A DNA stretch of 64,000 bases. Source: Pseudoselenomonas ruminantium. Lineage in GTDB: Bacteria > Bacillota > Negativicutes > Selenomonadales > Selenomonadaceae. A program made the translations under genes and the position numbers. The first letter of the stretch is position 1. Each line of letters opens with the position of its first letter. Location: positions 62,001-126,000 of the forward strand of contig SVCA01000004.1 in the NCBI GenBank assembly GCA_015058625.1, given 5' to 3'. Shown piece by piece: positions 24,661-33,707 of this stretch. The notes under the pieces were generated by a model. The model was given only the letters and a program-made list of their open reading frames with translations, was not told the DNA's origin and made no database searches.

Positions 24661-26322
24661 TTGGCAAAAGCACAAAAACTACAGATTATTCCCTTGGGCG
24701 GACTGGGGGAAATCGGCAAGAACATGACGGTGGTTCGTGTAGAGGACGAGATTCTGGTAATCGATTCCGGCCTCATGTTCCCCGAAGAAGATATGCTGGG
24801 GGTTGATTTGGTTATTCCCGATATCAGCTATCTTTTGGAGAATCGCGATATGATTAAGGCGATTGTCCTGACCCATGGCCACGAGGACCATATTGGTGCT
24901 CTGCCCTATGTGCTCAAGCAGCTCAACGTGCCGGTCTATGGCACCCGTCTGACGCTGGGCATCTTAGAGGGTCGTCTCAAGGAAAACGGGGTGGATTCCA
25001 GCAATCTGCATTCGGTAATGCAAGGGGACATTATCAATGTGGGCTGCTTTAGCGTTGGCTTTATCCGTGTAAATCATTCCATTCCCGATGCGGTGGGCCT
25101 TTCCATCAAGACGCCGGTGGGCATGATTGTCCACACCGGTGACTTCAAGCTGGACTACACGCCCATCGATGGGAAGATGACGGATTTCCGCCGGTTCTCG
25201 GAACTGGGGAACAAGGGGGTTCTCCTGATGATGGCGGACTCCACCAATGCAGAACGGGCTGGCCATACCCCCAGCGAAAGCACCGTAGGGGCATCTTTTG
25301 ACAAGGCCTTCCACGGCGCCCGCAGCCGCATTATCGTGGCAACCTTTTCTTCCAATGTTCACCGCATCCAGCAGGTCATTGATACCGCTGTGCGCTATAA
25401 GCGCCGGGTAGCTATCCTGGGACGCAGCATGGTGAATGTTGTGACCATCTCTCTGGAGCTTGGCTATATCACCGCTCCGGAAGGAACTATAATCGATATT
25501 GATGAAATCAATAACTATCGTCCCGAACAAATCGTTATCGTCACCACGGGCAGCCAGGGTGAGCCCATGTCGGCTCTGACCCGCATGGCGATGTCTGACC
25601 ATCGCAAGGTCACCATCGTTCCCGATGACACCGTTATCATTTCGGCAACGCCGATACCGGGCAATGAAAAACTCGTTTCCAAGACCATTGACAATCTCAT
25701 GCGCTTAGGCGCTAACGTGATCTATGGCCGGGATAAGGAAGTTCATGTATCCGGTCACGCCAGCCGCGAAGAACTGAAGCTCATGCACAACCTCGTGCGT
25801 CCGAAGTTCTTCATCCCGGTTCATGGCGAATATCATCATCTGGTACAGCATGCCAAACTGGCGCAGGAACTCGGTATGGCCAAAGACCATATCTTCCTCG
25901 GCGAGAACGGCTATGTCTTTGAATTTACCAAGGACAAAGGTCAGGTAGCCGGCAAGGTTACCGCCGGTATGGTTATGGTAGACGGCCTTGGCGTAGGCGA
26001 CGTGGGCAATATCGTGCTCCGTGACCGCCGCCAGCTGTCTCAGGACGGCATCCTGATTATTGTCGTGGCCATGGACAGAGCCTCCAACACCGTAGTAGGG
26101 GGCCCGGATATCGTATCCCGCGGTTTCGTCTATGTACGGGAATCAGAAGCCCTGATGGACGAAGCCAGAGCCCGCGTTGAGCAGGCATTGGAACGCTGCG
26201 AAGAAGAAGGCGTTAAGGAATGGGCAGCCATCAAGGCGAACGTCCGCGACGCTCTGGGCCGTTATCTCTTTGAGAAGACCCGCCGCCGTCCGATGATTCT
26301 GCCAATCATTCAGGAAGTATAA
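24661..26322 (+). CDS. rnjA: Ribonuclease J
   Basis: A metallo-beta-lactamase/beta-CASP ribonuclease with endo- and 5'-3' exonuclease activity, central to mRNA decay and rRNA maturation. The 553 residues show the zinc motif HGHEDHIGA (about 72-80), MADSTNAERAG, and the beta-CASP and C-terminal KMT-like segments GSQGEP, SGHASREELKLM and PVHGEYHHL. The start is TTG at 24661 with GGAGGTG six bases upstream. It is a single-gene unit with terminators on both sides. A second paralogue, usual in Firmicutes, is not seen here. Confidence 0.95.
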   Translation: MAKAQKLQIIPLGGLGEIGKNMTVVRVEDEILVIDSGLMFPEEDMLGVDLVIPDISYLLENRDMIKAIVLTHGHEDHIGALPYVLKQLNVPVYGTRLTLGILEGRLKENGVDSSNLHSVMQGDIINVGCFSVGFIRVNHSIPDAVGLSIKTPVGMIVHTGDFKLDYTPIDGKMTDFRRFSELGNKGVLLMMADSTNAERAGHTPSESTVGASFDKAFHGARSRIIVATFSSNVHRIQQVIDTAVRYKRRVAILGRSMVNVVTISLELGYITAPEGTIIDIDEINNYRPEQIVIVTTGSQGEPMSALTRMAMSDHRKVTIVPDDTVIISATPIPGNEKLVSKTIDNLMRLGANVIYGRDKEVHVSGHASREELKLMHNLVRPKFFIPVHGEYHHLVQHAKLAQELGMAKDHIFLGENGYVFEFTKDKGQVAGKVTAGMVMVDGLGVGDVGNIVLRDRRQLSQDGILIIVVAMDRASNTVVGGPDIVSRGFVYVRESEALMDEARARVEQALERCEEEGVKEWAAIKANVRDALGRYLFEKTRRRPMILPIIQEV

Positions 26323-26332
26323 TAGCGAACCC

Positions 26333-26361
26333 AAAAGCAGCCTGAAAAGGCTGCTTTTTTT
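26333..26361 (+). terminator. Terminator after rnjA
   Basis: AAAAGCAGCCT (26333-26343), GAAA loop, AGGCTGCTTTT (26348-26358) and further T residues. Confidence 0.93.
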
Positions 26362-26413
26362 GTGACAAATGCAATATATTTACGACAAAACAAGAGAAAT
26401 TTCTGTTATTTAG

Positions 26414-26442
26414 TTGACGAGCCTTTATTTATCGGCTATAAT
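26414..26442 (+). promoter_or_regulatory. Strong promoter of the HU gene
   Basis: TTGACG (26414-26419) and TATAAT (26437-26442) with exactly 17 bp between them. It leaves a leader of about 125 nt before the HU start codon. Confidence 0.9.
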
Positions 26443-26457
26443 ACGACTTGTTACTGC

Positions 26458-26540
26458 GAATTCTTTGCGAGGCAAGCCCATGGGCGCAGAGTCGCTTAGA
26501 GTTCGTGTAAGGGCTGATGAAAAATCGGGAGATTTTTCAT
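26458..26540 (+). ncRNA. Structured leader RNA of the HU gene (copy A of a two-member family)
   Basis: GAATTCT (26458-26464) pairs with AGAGTTC (26498-26504). Inside, after a TT/TT internal loop, GCG (26467-26469) pairs with CGC (26493-26495), and CAAGCC-CATG-GGCGCAG forms a small central hairpin. After GTTCGTGTAAGGGC comes a perfect 10-bp stem-loop (ATGAAAAATC, GGGA, GATTTTTCAT at 26517-26540) and then GCTTAGC. The same ordered elements occur at 45067-45147, with compensatory changes. It may be a regulatory leader sensing protein or metabolite, or a processed small RNA. I cannot assign it to a known class from memory. Confidence 0.6.
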
Positions 26541-26572
26541 TTTGCTTAGCACATCGAAAGGGGATTACTACT

Positions 26573-26845
26573 ATGGCAAAAGAAGTTATTAGCAAGACCA
26601 TCCTGGTTGACAAAGTTGCAGAGGCTGCTGGCGTATCCAAGAAAGATACGAAAGCTGTTATCGACGCACTGCTGGAAACGGTGAAGGACAGCGTTAAGGC
26701 TGATGCGGAAATCCGCCTGATTGGCTTCGGTACCTTCAAGAAGGCTCATCGCAATGCACGTTCCGGCCGCAACCCGCAGACGGGCGAAACGATTGAAATC
26801 AAGGCTAGCGACAGCCTCGCTTTCAAATCCAGCGTTAAATACTAA
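26573..26845 (+). CDS. hup: DNA-binding protein HU
   Basis: The histone-like nucleoid protein that bends and compacts DNA as a dimer. 90 residues with the HU signature GFGTFKKAHRNARSGRNPQT (about 47-66) of the DNA-embracing arms and the usual end DSLAFKSSVK. The ATG at 26573 has GAAAGGGG upstream. The upstream open frame to 26414 is leader, since it contains the promoter and a structured RNA. Confidence 0.96.
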   Translation: MAKEVISKTILVDKVAEAAGVSKKDTKAVIDALLETVKDSVKADAEIRLIGFGTFKKAHRNARSGRNPQTGETIEIKASDSLAFKSSVKY

Positions 26846-26855
26846 TTTGACGGTT

Positions 26856-26895
26856 AGAGAGGACAGCTCTTTTAGGGAGTTGTCCTCTCTTTTTA
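26856..26895 (+). terminator. Terminator after hup
   Basis: AGAGAGGACAGCTC (26856-26869) pairs with GAGTTGTCCTCTCT (26877-26890), one wobble, followed by TTTTATTTT. Confidence 0.92.
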
Positions 26896-26965
26896 TTTTC
26901 TTTTGCAGGATTTATATTACTTTCAGAGAATATAGAAAATAGCAAATGAAATGGAGGGACTGTCG

Positions 26966-29035
26966 ATGAAGAACTACAAGAGTACCAATATCCGCAATAT
27001 TGCTGTAACTGGACATGGCAAAACGGGCAAGACCAGTCTTTTGGATGCATGTTTGTTCAACACGGGTGTAGTGAAGCGTCTGGGCAGTGTGGAAGACGGC
27101 ACCAGCGCACTGGATTACGACCCGGAGGAAAGCAAACGCAAGATGACCATTGGTGCAAAACTCGTGGCTTGCGAGTGGCGTGATTTCAAACTGAACTTCA
27201 TCGACACGCCGGGATATCCCGACTTCGTGGGTGATGTGAAGGGAGCCATGGCGGCTGCAGACAGTGCGCTGATTGTGATTTCCGCTTCTTCGGGCATCAA
27301 GTCCGGCACGGAAAATGCCTTTATCTATGCAGAAGAATACGAACTGCCCCGCGCCTTCCTGATCAACAAGATGGACCGGGAACATGCAGACTTTGACGGC
27401 GTGGTGGAGGAACTGCGGGTGCGCTTTGGCGACGGCGTAGTGCCCGTACAGATTCCCATCGGTAAGGAAGCCGCCTTCCAGGGCGTGGTTGACCTTCTGT
27501 CCCTGCACATGAAGATTGTGACCCACGACAATGAAGTGGTGAAGGATGAAGTTCCCGAATACATCCAAGGGGAAGTAGAAGCCGCCCGCCAGAAACTCAT
27601 TGAAGCAGTAGCAGAATTCAACAATGAACTGCTCGAAAAATACATCGAAGGCGAAGAAATCACGGAAGTGGAAGTAGCCGCCGCCATGATTGAAGGCATT
27701 CAGGCCGGCAAGATTTATCCCGTATTCTGTGCCTCGGCCAAACAGAATATCGGCATCCGCCAGCTCATGAACGATATGGTGGAATACATGCCCACACCAT
27801 ATTTCAAGGTTTCCATTGGCACCGACCCCGCCACGGGCGAAATCAAGGAGCGCCGCACGGAAGATGCCTTCTCGGCACAGGTATTCAAGACTACAGTGGA
27901 CCCCTTTGTAGGCCGCCAGAGCTTTATCCGGGTGCTGTCCGGCGAGATGAAAGGCGATGCCAATTACTTCCATGTGAACAAGAACGGCGAAGAACGCATT
28001 GGCACACTGTTCACCATGCAGGGCAAGCAGCAGGCGAATCTGAATCAGGTCGCGGCCGGCGATATCGTGATAACCACAAAACTCCAGCAGGTGCGCACCG
28101 GCGATACTCTCTGTGACAAGAGCAATCCCATCCAGTATGAAGGCATCTCCTATCCCGAACCCATGCTGGAAATGGCCGTTACCTCCAAGAAGAAGGGCGA
28201 GGAGGACAAAGTCTTTGGCGCGCTGGCCAAACAGCAGGATGAAGACCCGACCCTCGTAGTACAGAAGAAACCGGAGACACGCGAAACGGTGGTCAAAGGC
28301 ATTGGCGAAGTCCATTTGGAAATTCTGGCTGAACAGCTGCAGCGCAAGTTCGGTGCGGAAATGGTGCTCTCCGAGCCCAAGGTGGCTTACCGTGAAACCA
28401 TCCGCAAGAGTGTACAGGTGCAGGGCCGTCATAAGAAACAGAGCGGCGGCCATGGCCAGTTCGGTGATGTCTGGCTCGAAATCAGCCCGCAGCCAGCTGG
28501 TGAGGGCAATGTCTTCACCGAAACTATCTTCGGCGGCAGCGTGCCCCGTCAGTATATCCCTGCCGTAGAAAAGGGCACAGAAGAAGCTCTGGCTGCTGGT
28601 GTAATGGCAGGCTACCCGGTGGTGGATGTAAAGGTCAACCTCTACGATGGTTCCTATCACTCCGTAGACTCCTCGGAAGCGGCATTCAAGACCGCGGCAG
28701 GCATTGCCATCCGCAAGGGTGTAATGGATGCTTCGCCGATTCTGCTCGAACCCATTGATACCATCCGCGTGATTACGCCGGAATATTACATGGGTGATGT
28801 CATGGGCAAGCTCAACAGCAAGCGGGCTCATATCTTGGGCGTTGACAGCAAGGGCAAGGATATGAGCGAGATATCCGCCCTTATTCCCGAAGCAGAGCTT
28901 TACCGCTTTGCCACGGATTTGCGCAGCCTGACCCAGGGCCGGGGTTCCTACTCCTTAGAATTTACCCGCTATGAGCCGGTACCGGAGAGGGAAGCCGTAA
29001 AGATTGTCGAAGCACGCAGCAAGAAGGCTGAATAA
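26966..29035 (+). CDS. EF-G-like translational GTPase (EF-G2 type)
   Basis: 689 residues with the full five-domain plan of elongation factor G. The P-loop is GHGKTGKTS (about residues 16-24) instead of AHIDAGKTT; then come DTPGYPDF, NKMDRE and SAK. Domain IV (about 470-600) contains GGHGQFGDVWLEI and GSVPRQYIPAVEKG. This variant P-loop marks the EF-G2/FusA2-like branch, whose cellular role is poorly defined, rather than the housekeeping EF-G, which normally sits in the str operon. The ATG at 26966 follows GGAGGG; the ATG at 26951 precedes it. Confidence 0.9.
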   Translation: MKNYKSTNIRNIAVTGHGKTGKTSLLDACLFNTGVVKRLGSVEDGTSALDYDPEESKRKMTIGAKLVACEWRDFKLNFIDTPGYPDFVGDVKGAMAAADSALIVISASSGIKSGTENAFIYAEEYELPRAFLINKMDREHADFDGVVEELRVRFGDGVVPVQIPIGKEAAFQGVVDLLSLHMKIVTHDNEVVKDEVPEYIQGEVEAARQKLIEAVAEFNNELLEKYIEGEEITEVEVAAAMIEGIQAGKIYPVFCASAKQNIGIRQLMNDMVEYMPTPYFKVSIGTDPATGEIKERRTEDAFSAQVFKTTVDPFVGRQSFIRVLSGEMKGDANYFHVNKNGEERIGTLFTMQGKQQANLNQVAAGDIVITTKLQQVRTGDTLCDKSNPIQYEGISYPEPMLEMAVTSKKKGEEDKVFGALAKQQDEDPTLVVQKKPETRETVVKGIGEVHLEILAEQLQRKFGAEMVLSEPKVAYRETIRKSVQVQGRHKKQSGGHGQFGDVWLEISPQPAGEGNVFTETIFGGSVPRQYIPAVEKGTEEALAAGVMAGYPVVDVKVNLYDGSYHSVDSSEAAFKTAAGIAIRKGVMDASPILLEPIDTIRVITPEYYMGDVMGKLNSKRAHILGVDSKGKDMSEISALIPEAELYRFATDLRSLTQGRGSYSLEFTRYEPVPEREAVKIVEARSKKAE

Positions 29036-29043
29036 GTTTAGCG

Positions 29044-29080
29044 GCCTCCTGCAGATTCTTTGCCTGAATTTGCAGGGGGC
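29044..29080 (+). terminator. Probable terminator after the EF-G-like gene
   Basis: GCCTCCTGCA (29044-29053) pairs with TGCAGGGGGC (29071-29080) with one wobble. The downstream T-run is poor (TTGACTATT). Confidence 0.55.
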
Positions 29081-29108
29081 TTGACTATTATGGTGAAAGG
29101 ATGAGATT

Positions 29109-30596
29109 ATGGATAGGCAGGAAAAATCTTTTGCAATTCCCATTTCCCGCCGGGATTTTATGAAGATGACAGGGATGGCGGCAGCAGGCCTTGTTATGGG
29201 CAGCAGCATTCCCGCTGAAGCAAACGGAACAGCAACGATGAATTTTGGCCAGGAAAAACTGCCGGTGCTCTATGAGGCAGATGTCTGTGTGGCAGGCGGC
29301 GGCCCTGCCGGTACCGCTGCGGCCATTAACGCGGGCCGCAATGGTGCCAAGACCGTGCTCATCGAGCGGGGGACGGCCTTAGGGGGGCTTGCCGTACTGG
29401 GCTGTGTCTATCCCTTCATGGATACCCATGCGCCGGACAGCGATACCCCCTATGTCGCCGAAATCAAAAAACGCCTGCGCCAGCATGGCATTGAACCCTT
29501 CGACGGTGTCACCCAGCAGACCTGGCATAATCCTGAAACATTGGCCCTTATCTATGATGAGATGTGCTCAGAAGCCGGGGTGAATATTCTCTATCAGACG
29601 GTGCTGGTGGATACGGTGAAAGAGGGGGCGAAGATAACGGCCCTTATTGTCCAGACCATAGCCGGCCTGGCAGCCATCAAGGCCAAGGTCTTTGTGGATG
29701 CTACAGGCGATGCCTATCTGGCGCGCTCGGCAGGTGTGCCCTACGAGCGCGGCTATGAAAAGACAGGGAACAACCAGCCCTTGTCCTTCCGCTTTGAGAT
29801 GGGCGGCATTGATGTAAAGCGCCTCTATCAGCATGTGGCCGTCGAGCTCAAGGAGGACTGGTGCAAATCCAAGCCCCCGTACTTTGAAATTGCCGAAGCC
29901 ATGCACCGCAAACAGCGCTATAAGCTGGAAGAGCTGATGGCCAAGGGTGTTGAAAGCGGTGAGCTCACCCAGGAAGAAGCGGAATACATGCAGGCCTATA
30001 CCATTATCGGCAAGAACGGCGTCATGAGCATGAACTGCCCGGAAATTCCCGTGCGCTTTTCCGCAACCGACCCCATATCCTATAGCAAGGCCGTTACCTT
30101 TGGCCGCCGGATGATGCACAATATTGCCAGCTATCTGATTCGCCACCTGCCGGGCTTTGAAAATGCCTTTATCAGCCGCGAGGCTGCCATGCTCGGAGCC
30201 AGAGAATCCTGGCGCATCCGGGGCAAGCATTATCTGGTCGAGGATGACTACCACAACCAGAGCCGCTTCCCCGATGCAGTATGCCGCACAGCCTGGTTTA
30301 TCGATGCCCACGGGGAGAAGGTTTCGGAAAAACTGCCCAAGGGGGGATTCTATGAGATTCCCTACCGCTCACTGGTGACCAATGAGATTCCCAATCTTCT
30401 GGTGGCGGGCCGCTGCATCAGTGCCAGCTTCATCCTGCAGGCCTCCATGCGCATCCAGCCCACCTGTATGAGTATCGGCGAAGCCGCAGGCATTGCTGCT
30501 GCCTGGGGCGTGAAGCATAAGACCAATGTAAACGAAGTGCGCTGGGAGGATATCCCGGCGGAAAAACGCAGCTACGTAAGCAAGAAAAAAGACTAG
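29109..30596 (+). CDS. Tat-exported FAD-dependent oxidoreductase
   Basis: 495 residues. The N terminus is a twin-arginine signal: SRRDFMKMTG (about 13-22) followed by a hydrophobic AAAGLVMGS stretch, so the folded flavoprotein is exported. The mature part opens with a Rossmann fold (DVCVAGGGPAGTAAA, with IER about 30 residues on), and near the C terminus comes LVAGRCISASF and RIQPTCMSIGEAAGIAA, typical of the FAD-dependent oxidoreductase family pfam12831. The substrate is unknown. It is followed 11 bases later by an exported DUF4127 protein, so they are probably co-transcribed. Confidence 0.87.
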   Translation: MDRQEKSFAIPISRRDFMKMTGMAAAGLVMGSSIPAEANGTATMNFGQEKLPVLYEADVCVAGGGPAGTAAAINAGRNGAKTVLIERGTALGGLAVLGCVYPFMDTHAPDSDTPYVAEIKKRLRQHGIEPFDGVTQQTWHNPETLALIYDEMCSEAGVNILYQTVLVDTVKEGAKITALIVQTIAGLAAIKAKVFVDATGDAYLARSAGVPYERGYEKTGNNQPLSFRFEMGGIDVKRLYQHVAVELKEDWCKSKPPYFEIAEAMHRKQRYKLEELMAKGVESGELTQEEAEYMQAYTIIGKNGVMSMNCPEIPVRFSATDPISYSKAVTFGRRMMHNIASYLIRHLPGFENAFISREAAMLGARESWRIRGKHYLVEDDYHNQSRFPDAVCRTAWFIDAHGEKVSEKLPKGGFYEIPYRSLVTNEIPNLLVAGRCISASFILQASMRIQPTCMSIGEAAGIAAAWGVKHKTNVNEVRWEDIPAEKRSYVSKKKD

Positions 30597-30607
30597 GAGG
30601 AAAAAAG

Positions 30608-32230
30608 TTGAAGTTAAAAATGCCAAGCATGGTTCTCGTGATGTTTGCTGTGCTATTTGCCTTGTCCAATCGTGTTAGTTTTGCCGCAGGGAAGATTTTG
30701 TTCATTCCCCATGATGACCGGCCGATTTCTTATCATCAGACGGTGGATGTACTGCGGCAGGCAGGTTATGAAATGCTGCTGCCGCCCAAGGAACTCTTGA
30801 GCAATGCCACCAATATGGGGCATCCTGATGAGCTCTGGCAGTGGCTGCAGCAAAACGCCGCGGCCGCCGATTCTGCCGTCATTGCCTCGGACTCCATGCT
30901 CTACGGGGGGCTGATTCCCTCCCGCAAGCATGAGGTGCCGGAGGAAAACCTCATGCAGCGCGTCGAAAAATTTGCCGAGCTGCGCCAAAACAATCCCCGG
31001 CTGCATATCTATGTGTTCGATTCCCTGATGCGGACGCCGATAATGGGCAACGAAGGCAATATTGAAGAACCGGCTTATTATGGAACGTACGGCTGGGATT
31101 TCTTCCATTTTTCCCGCCTGACGGACAAGCAGGAGACGCAAGGGCTCTCCAAGGCAGAGGAAAAACAGCTGGCTGCTTTCCGCGATGCCATTCCCGCGGA
31201 ATACATGCAGGACTGGAAACAGCGGCGGGCCAAAAATCTGGCCGCCACCAAAAGGCTGATGGATTACACCAAAACCGGTGCTATCGACTATCTGATTCTG
31301 GGGCGGGATGACAATGCCCCCCTGAGCCAAACCCATCGGGAGAATCGGGAAATCCTGGCCTACGCCAAGGCAAACAATCTGCCTAAGACAAAGTTCCTGT
31401 CCATGCCGGGCATTGATGAATTTAATGTGCTGCTCCTGTCTCGGGCAGTCAACGATATGCGTTTTGAAATGCCCTTTGTTTATGTGGACTACAATCAGGG
31501 CAAGGGGGGCGATACGGTGCCGTCCTTCTCCGACGAAAAGATTTCCGCCTCCGTGGATGCAGCCATTGCCATTGCCGGCGGACTGAAAGTCCCCAATCCG
31601 GCCCGGGCAGATTTTGTGCTGCTGGTAAATACCGACCAAAAGGGCAGAACCATGGATACCCATAACCGCTACCCGGATGGTGGTAAATTTCAGCCCCAAC
31701 TGAAGCCTGACGAGAGTACCAAGGACTTTGTCAAACTCGTCAGCGATTACGTGGCCAAGGGCTATCCTGTAGGTGTAGCGGATATCCGATATGCCAACGG
31801 GGCCGATAATGCCCTGATGGAACAGCTGCGAAAAAAGAACCTGCTCTATAAGCTGCAGGCTTATTCCGGCTGGAATACCGCCACCAATTCCACGGGCTTT
31901 GCCCTGGGCACAGGGATGCTGGCACCTAAAATGACGGAGCAGGGGAAGGCGCAGCTGCTCACCACCCGCTATCTGGATGACTGGGCCTATCAGGCCAATG
32001 TCCGTACCATTGTGGGCAGCGAGCTGGTTCAAAAATTCGGCAATGCCATGTACTACTTGAGCCTGCAGGATAAATTAGGCTACGCCGAGCAGCGGAACAC
32101 GGAACTCATGCAGGACTTTGCCGCCAAGAATCTGCCGCAGAATTATCTTGCCCCGGGATTTACCATAAAAAATCCCTGGCTGCGGATGTTTGAATGCGAT
32201 ATTGTGTGGAATAAGACATTGCAGAAATAA
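30608..32230 (+). CDS. Exported DUF4127 family protein
   Basis: 540 residues with an N-terminal signal peptide (about 1-26, ending SFAA). The DUF4127 landmarks visible are FIPHDDRPISYHQT, ASDSMLYGGLIPSR, LGRDDNAPLSQTHRENR and AYSGWNTATNSTGFALG. The family has no established activity; the conserved aspartates, asparagines and histidines suggest a hydrolase or carbohydrate-active enzyme, which is inference. The start is TTG at 30608 with AGGAGG upstream. It probably forms an operon with the preceding flavoprotein gene. Confidence 0.85.
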   Translation: MKLKMPSMVLVMFAVLFALSNRVSFAAGKILFIPHDDRPISYHQTVDVLRQAGYEMLLPPKELLSNATNMGHPDELWQWLQQNAAAADSAVIASDSMLYGGLIPSRKHEVPEENLMQRVEKFAELRQNNPRLHIYVFDSLMRTPIMGNEGNIEEPAYYGTYGWDFFHFSRLTDKQETQGLSKAEEKQLAAFRDAIPAEYMQDWKQRRAKNLAATKRLMDYTKTGAIDYLILGRDDNAPLSQTHRENREILAYAKANNLPKTKFLSMPGIDEFNVLLLSRAVNDMRFEMPFVYVDYNQGKGGDTVPSFSDEKISASVDAAIAIAGGLKVPNPARADFVLLVNTDQKGRTMDTHNRYPDGGKFQPQLKPDESTKDFVKLVSDYVAKGYPVGVADIRYANGADNALMEQLRKKNLLYKLQAYSGWNTATNSTGFALGTGMLAPKMTEQGKAQLLTTRYLDDWAYQANVRTIVGSELVQKFGNAMYYLSLQDKLGYAEQRNTELMQDFAAKNLPQNYLAPGFTIKNPWLRMFECDIVWNKTLQK

Positions 32231-32275
32231 ATACCTGCCACTTCAAAATCATGGATGATTTGCCCAAAATAAGGA

Positions 32276-32304
32276 TTGTTTCCTCTTACTGTTAAGCCTA
32301 TAAT
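32276..32304 (+). promoter_or_regulatory. Promoter of the histidine phosphatase gene
   Basis: TTGTTT (32276-32281) and TATAAT (32299-32304), spacing 17 bp, 48 bp before the start codon. Confidence 0.7.
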
Positions 32305-32352
32305 CAGAGATGTCGAATGAAACAAGTAAAACTTTTTGTAGGGGGATTCAAG

Positions 32353-33663
32353 ATGAAATTAAAGAAGATGGCAGCTGCGATTTGCTTATCCATGCTGACT
32401 TTGTCCAGTGTCGTACAGGCAGAACGGCCCGCTAATTTTCAGGACAACTATCAATTAGAAGAAATGGTGGTACTCAGCCGCCATAATATCCGCTCGCCAC
32501 TGTCCGGCAACGGTTCGGCGCTGGGGAATCTGACGCCCCATGCGTGGTTCAAATGGACCTCCGGCCCCAGCGAGTTATCCCTGCGGGGCGGTCAGCTTGA
32601 AACCATGATGGGGCAGTATTTCCGCCAGCGCCTCGTAAAGGATGGCCTCATGACGGAAAACTATCTGCCCAAAGATGGAGAAATGCGTTTCTATGCCAAC
32701 TCCATGCAGCGCACCATTGCGACGGCACAGTATTTTTCCAGCGGCATGCTGCCGGTAGCCAACGTAACGATTGAACATAAGTTCGCGCCCAGCAAGATGG
32801 ACCCGGTGTTCAATCCCCAGCTGACCTTCGTCAGCGATGCGTTCCGCAGCCAGGCCATGAAAGAAATCAGCGCTATGGGCGGGGCTAAGGGACTGCAGGG
32901 CATTAACGATAAGCTCAGCAGCCAGTACCGCACGTTGGAAAAGACTTTGGACTTGAAAGATTCGCCCATGGCCAAGAAAAATGGTTTCACCAAATTCCGC
33001 AATGATGATTTGCAGATTATGCTCGAAGTCAATAAGGAACCGGCCATGAAGGGCTCTTTGAAACTGGCTAACTCTGCCAGCGATGCCTTTATCCTGCAGT
33101 ATTATGAAGAGGCCGACACCACCAAGGCTGGCTTTGGCCATAAACTCAGCCAGAAGGAGTGGGAACAGGTTGCCAGCGTAAAGGATGTTTATGGGGATGT
33201 ACTGTTTACAGCTCCGAGTGTAGCAGTAAATGTGGCACATCCGTTGCTCCAGGAAATGAACAAGGAACTGGCACAGCCGGGCCGCAAGTTCACCTTCCTC
33301 TGCGGCCATGATTCCAATATCGCCAGCGTACTGGCAGCACTGGATGTGGAAGAGTACAGCCTGCCCAACAGCATTGAGAAAAAGACCCCCATTGGTTCCA
33401 AGCTCGTTATCGAAAAATTTGCCGGTAAAGACGGCAAGGAATATGCAGCCATGAGCCTCGTATACCAGAATACGAAGCAGCTGCGTGACAGAACGGAACT
33501 GACGCTGGATAACCCGCCGGAAGTTTTCCCCTTGCAGCTGAAAGGGCTCAAAGCCAATGGCGATGGCCTGTACTTATTGAAGGATGTTCAGCAGCGTTTC
33601 CAGCAGGCTATTGCTGCGTATGACAAATTGCCTCAGGATAAAGCCGTACAGAAGGCAGCTTGA
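32353..33663 (+). CDS. Periplasmic histidine acid phosphatase (glucose-1-phosphatase/phytase-like)
   Basis: Releases phosphate from sugar phosphates or phytate outside the cytoplasm. 436 residues with a signal peptide (about 1-24, ending VVQA). The catalytic motif is SRHNIRSP (R43, H44), the RHNxRxP variant seen in glucose-1-phosphatases (Agp) rather than RHGxRxP. The second motif is CGHDSN (about 317-322) with the HD proton donor. The ATG at 32353 follows AGGGGGA; an upstream ATG at 32317 lies before that site. Confidence 0.9.
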   Translation: MKLKKMAAAICLSMLTLSSVVQAERPANFQDNYQLEEMVVLSRHNIRSPLSGNGSALGNLTPHAWFKWTSGPSELSLRGGQLETMMGQYFRQRLVKDGLMTENYLPKDGEMRFYANSMQRTIATAQYFSSGMLPVANVTIEHKFAPSKMDPVFNPQLTFVSDAFRSQAMKEISAMGGAKGLQGINDKLSSQYRTLEKTLDLKDSPMAKKNGFTKFRNDDLQIMLEVNKEPAMKGSLKLANSASDAFILQYYEEADTTKAGFGHKLSQKEWEQVASVKDVYGDVLFTAPSVAVNVAHPLLQEMNKELAQPGRKFTFLCGHDSNIASVLAALDVEEYSLPNSIEKKTPIGSKLVIEKFAGKDGKEYAAMSLVYQNTKQLRDRTELTLDNPPEVFPLQLKGLKANGDGLYLLKDVQQRFQQAIAAYDKLPQDKAVQKAA

Positions 33664-33664
33664 T

Positions 33665-33693
33665 TTGCTTTTTTGTCCTATTTATGCTATCAT
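33665..33693 (+). promoter_or_regulatory. Probable promoter of the FMN riboswitch-rib operon
   Basis: TTGCTT (33665-33670) and TATCAT (33688-33693), 17-bp spacing, immediately after the phosphatase stop codon. Confidence 0.5.
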
Positions 33694-33707
33694 AATGGAC
33701 AGAGATT

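Noticed and set aside
26414..26572. 53-codon N-terminal extension of HU
   Set aside because: It covers the HU promoter and structured leader; HU proteins begin at the chosen ATG.
26912..28831. 639-codon minus-strand frame opposite the EF-G-like gene
   Set aside because: Histidine- and phenylalanine-rich shadow caused by biased codon use of the real GTPase gene.
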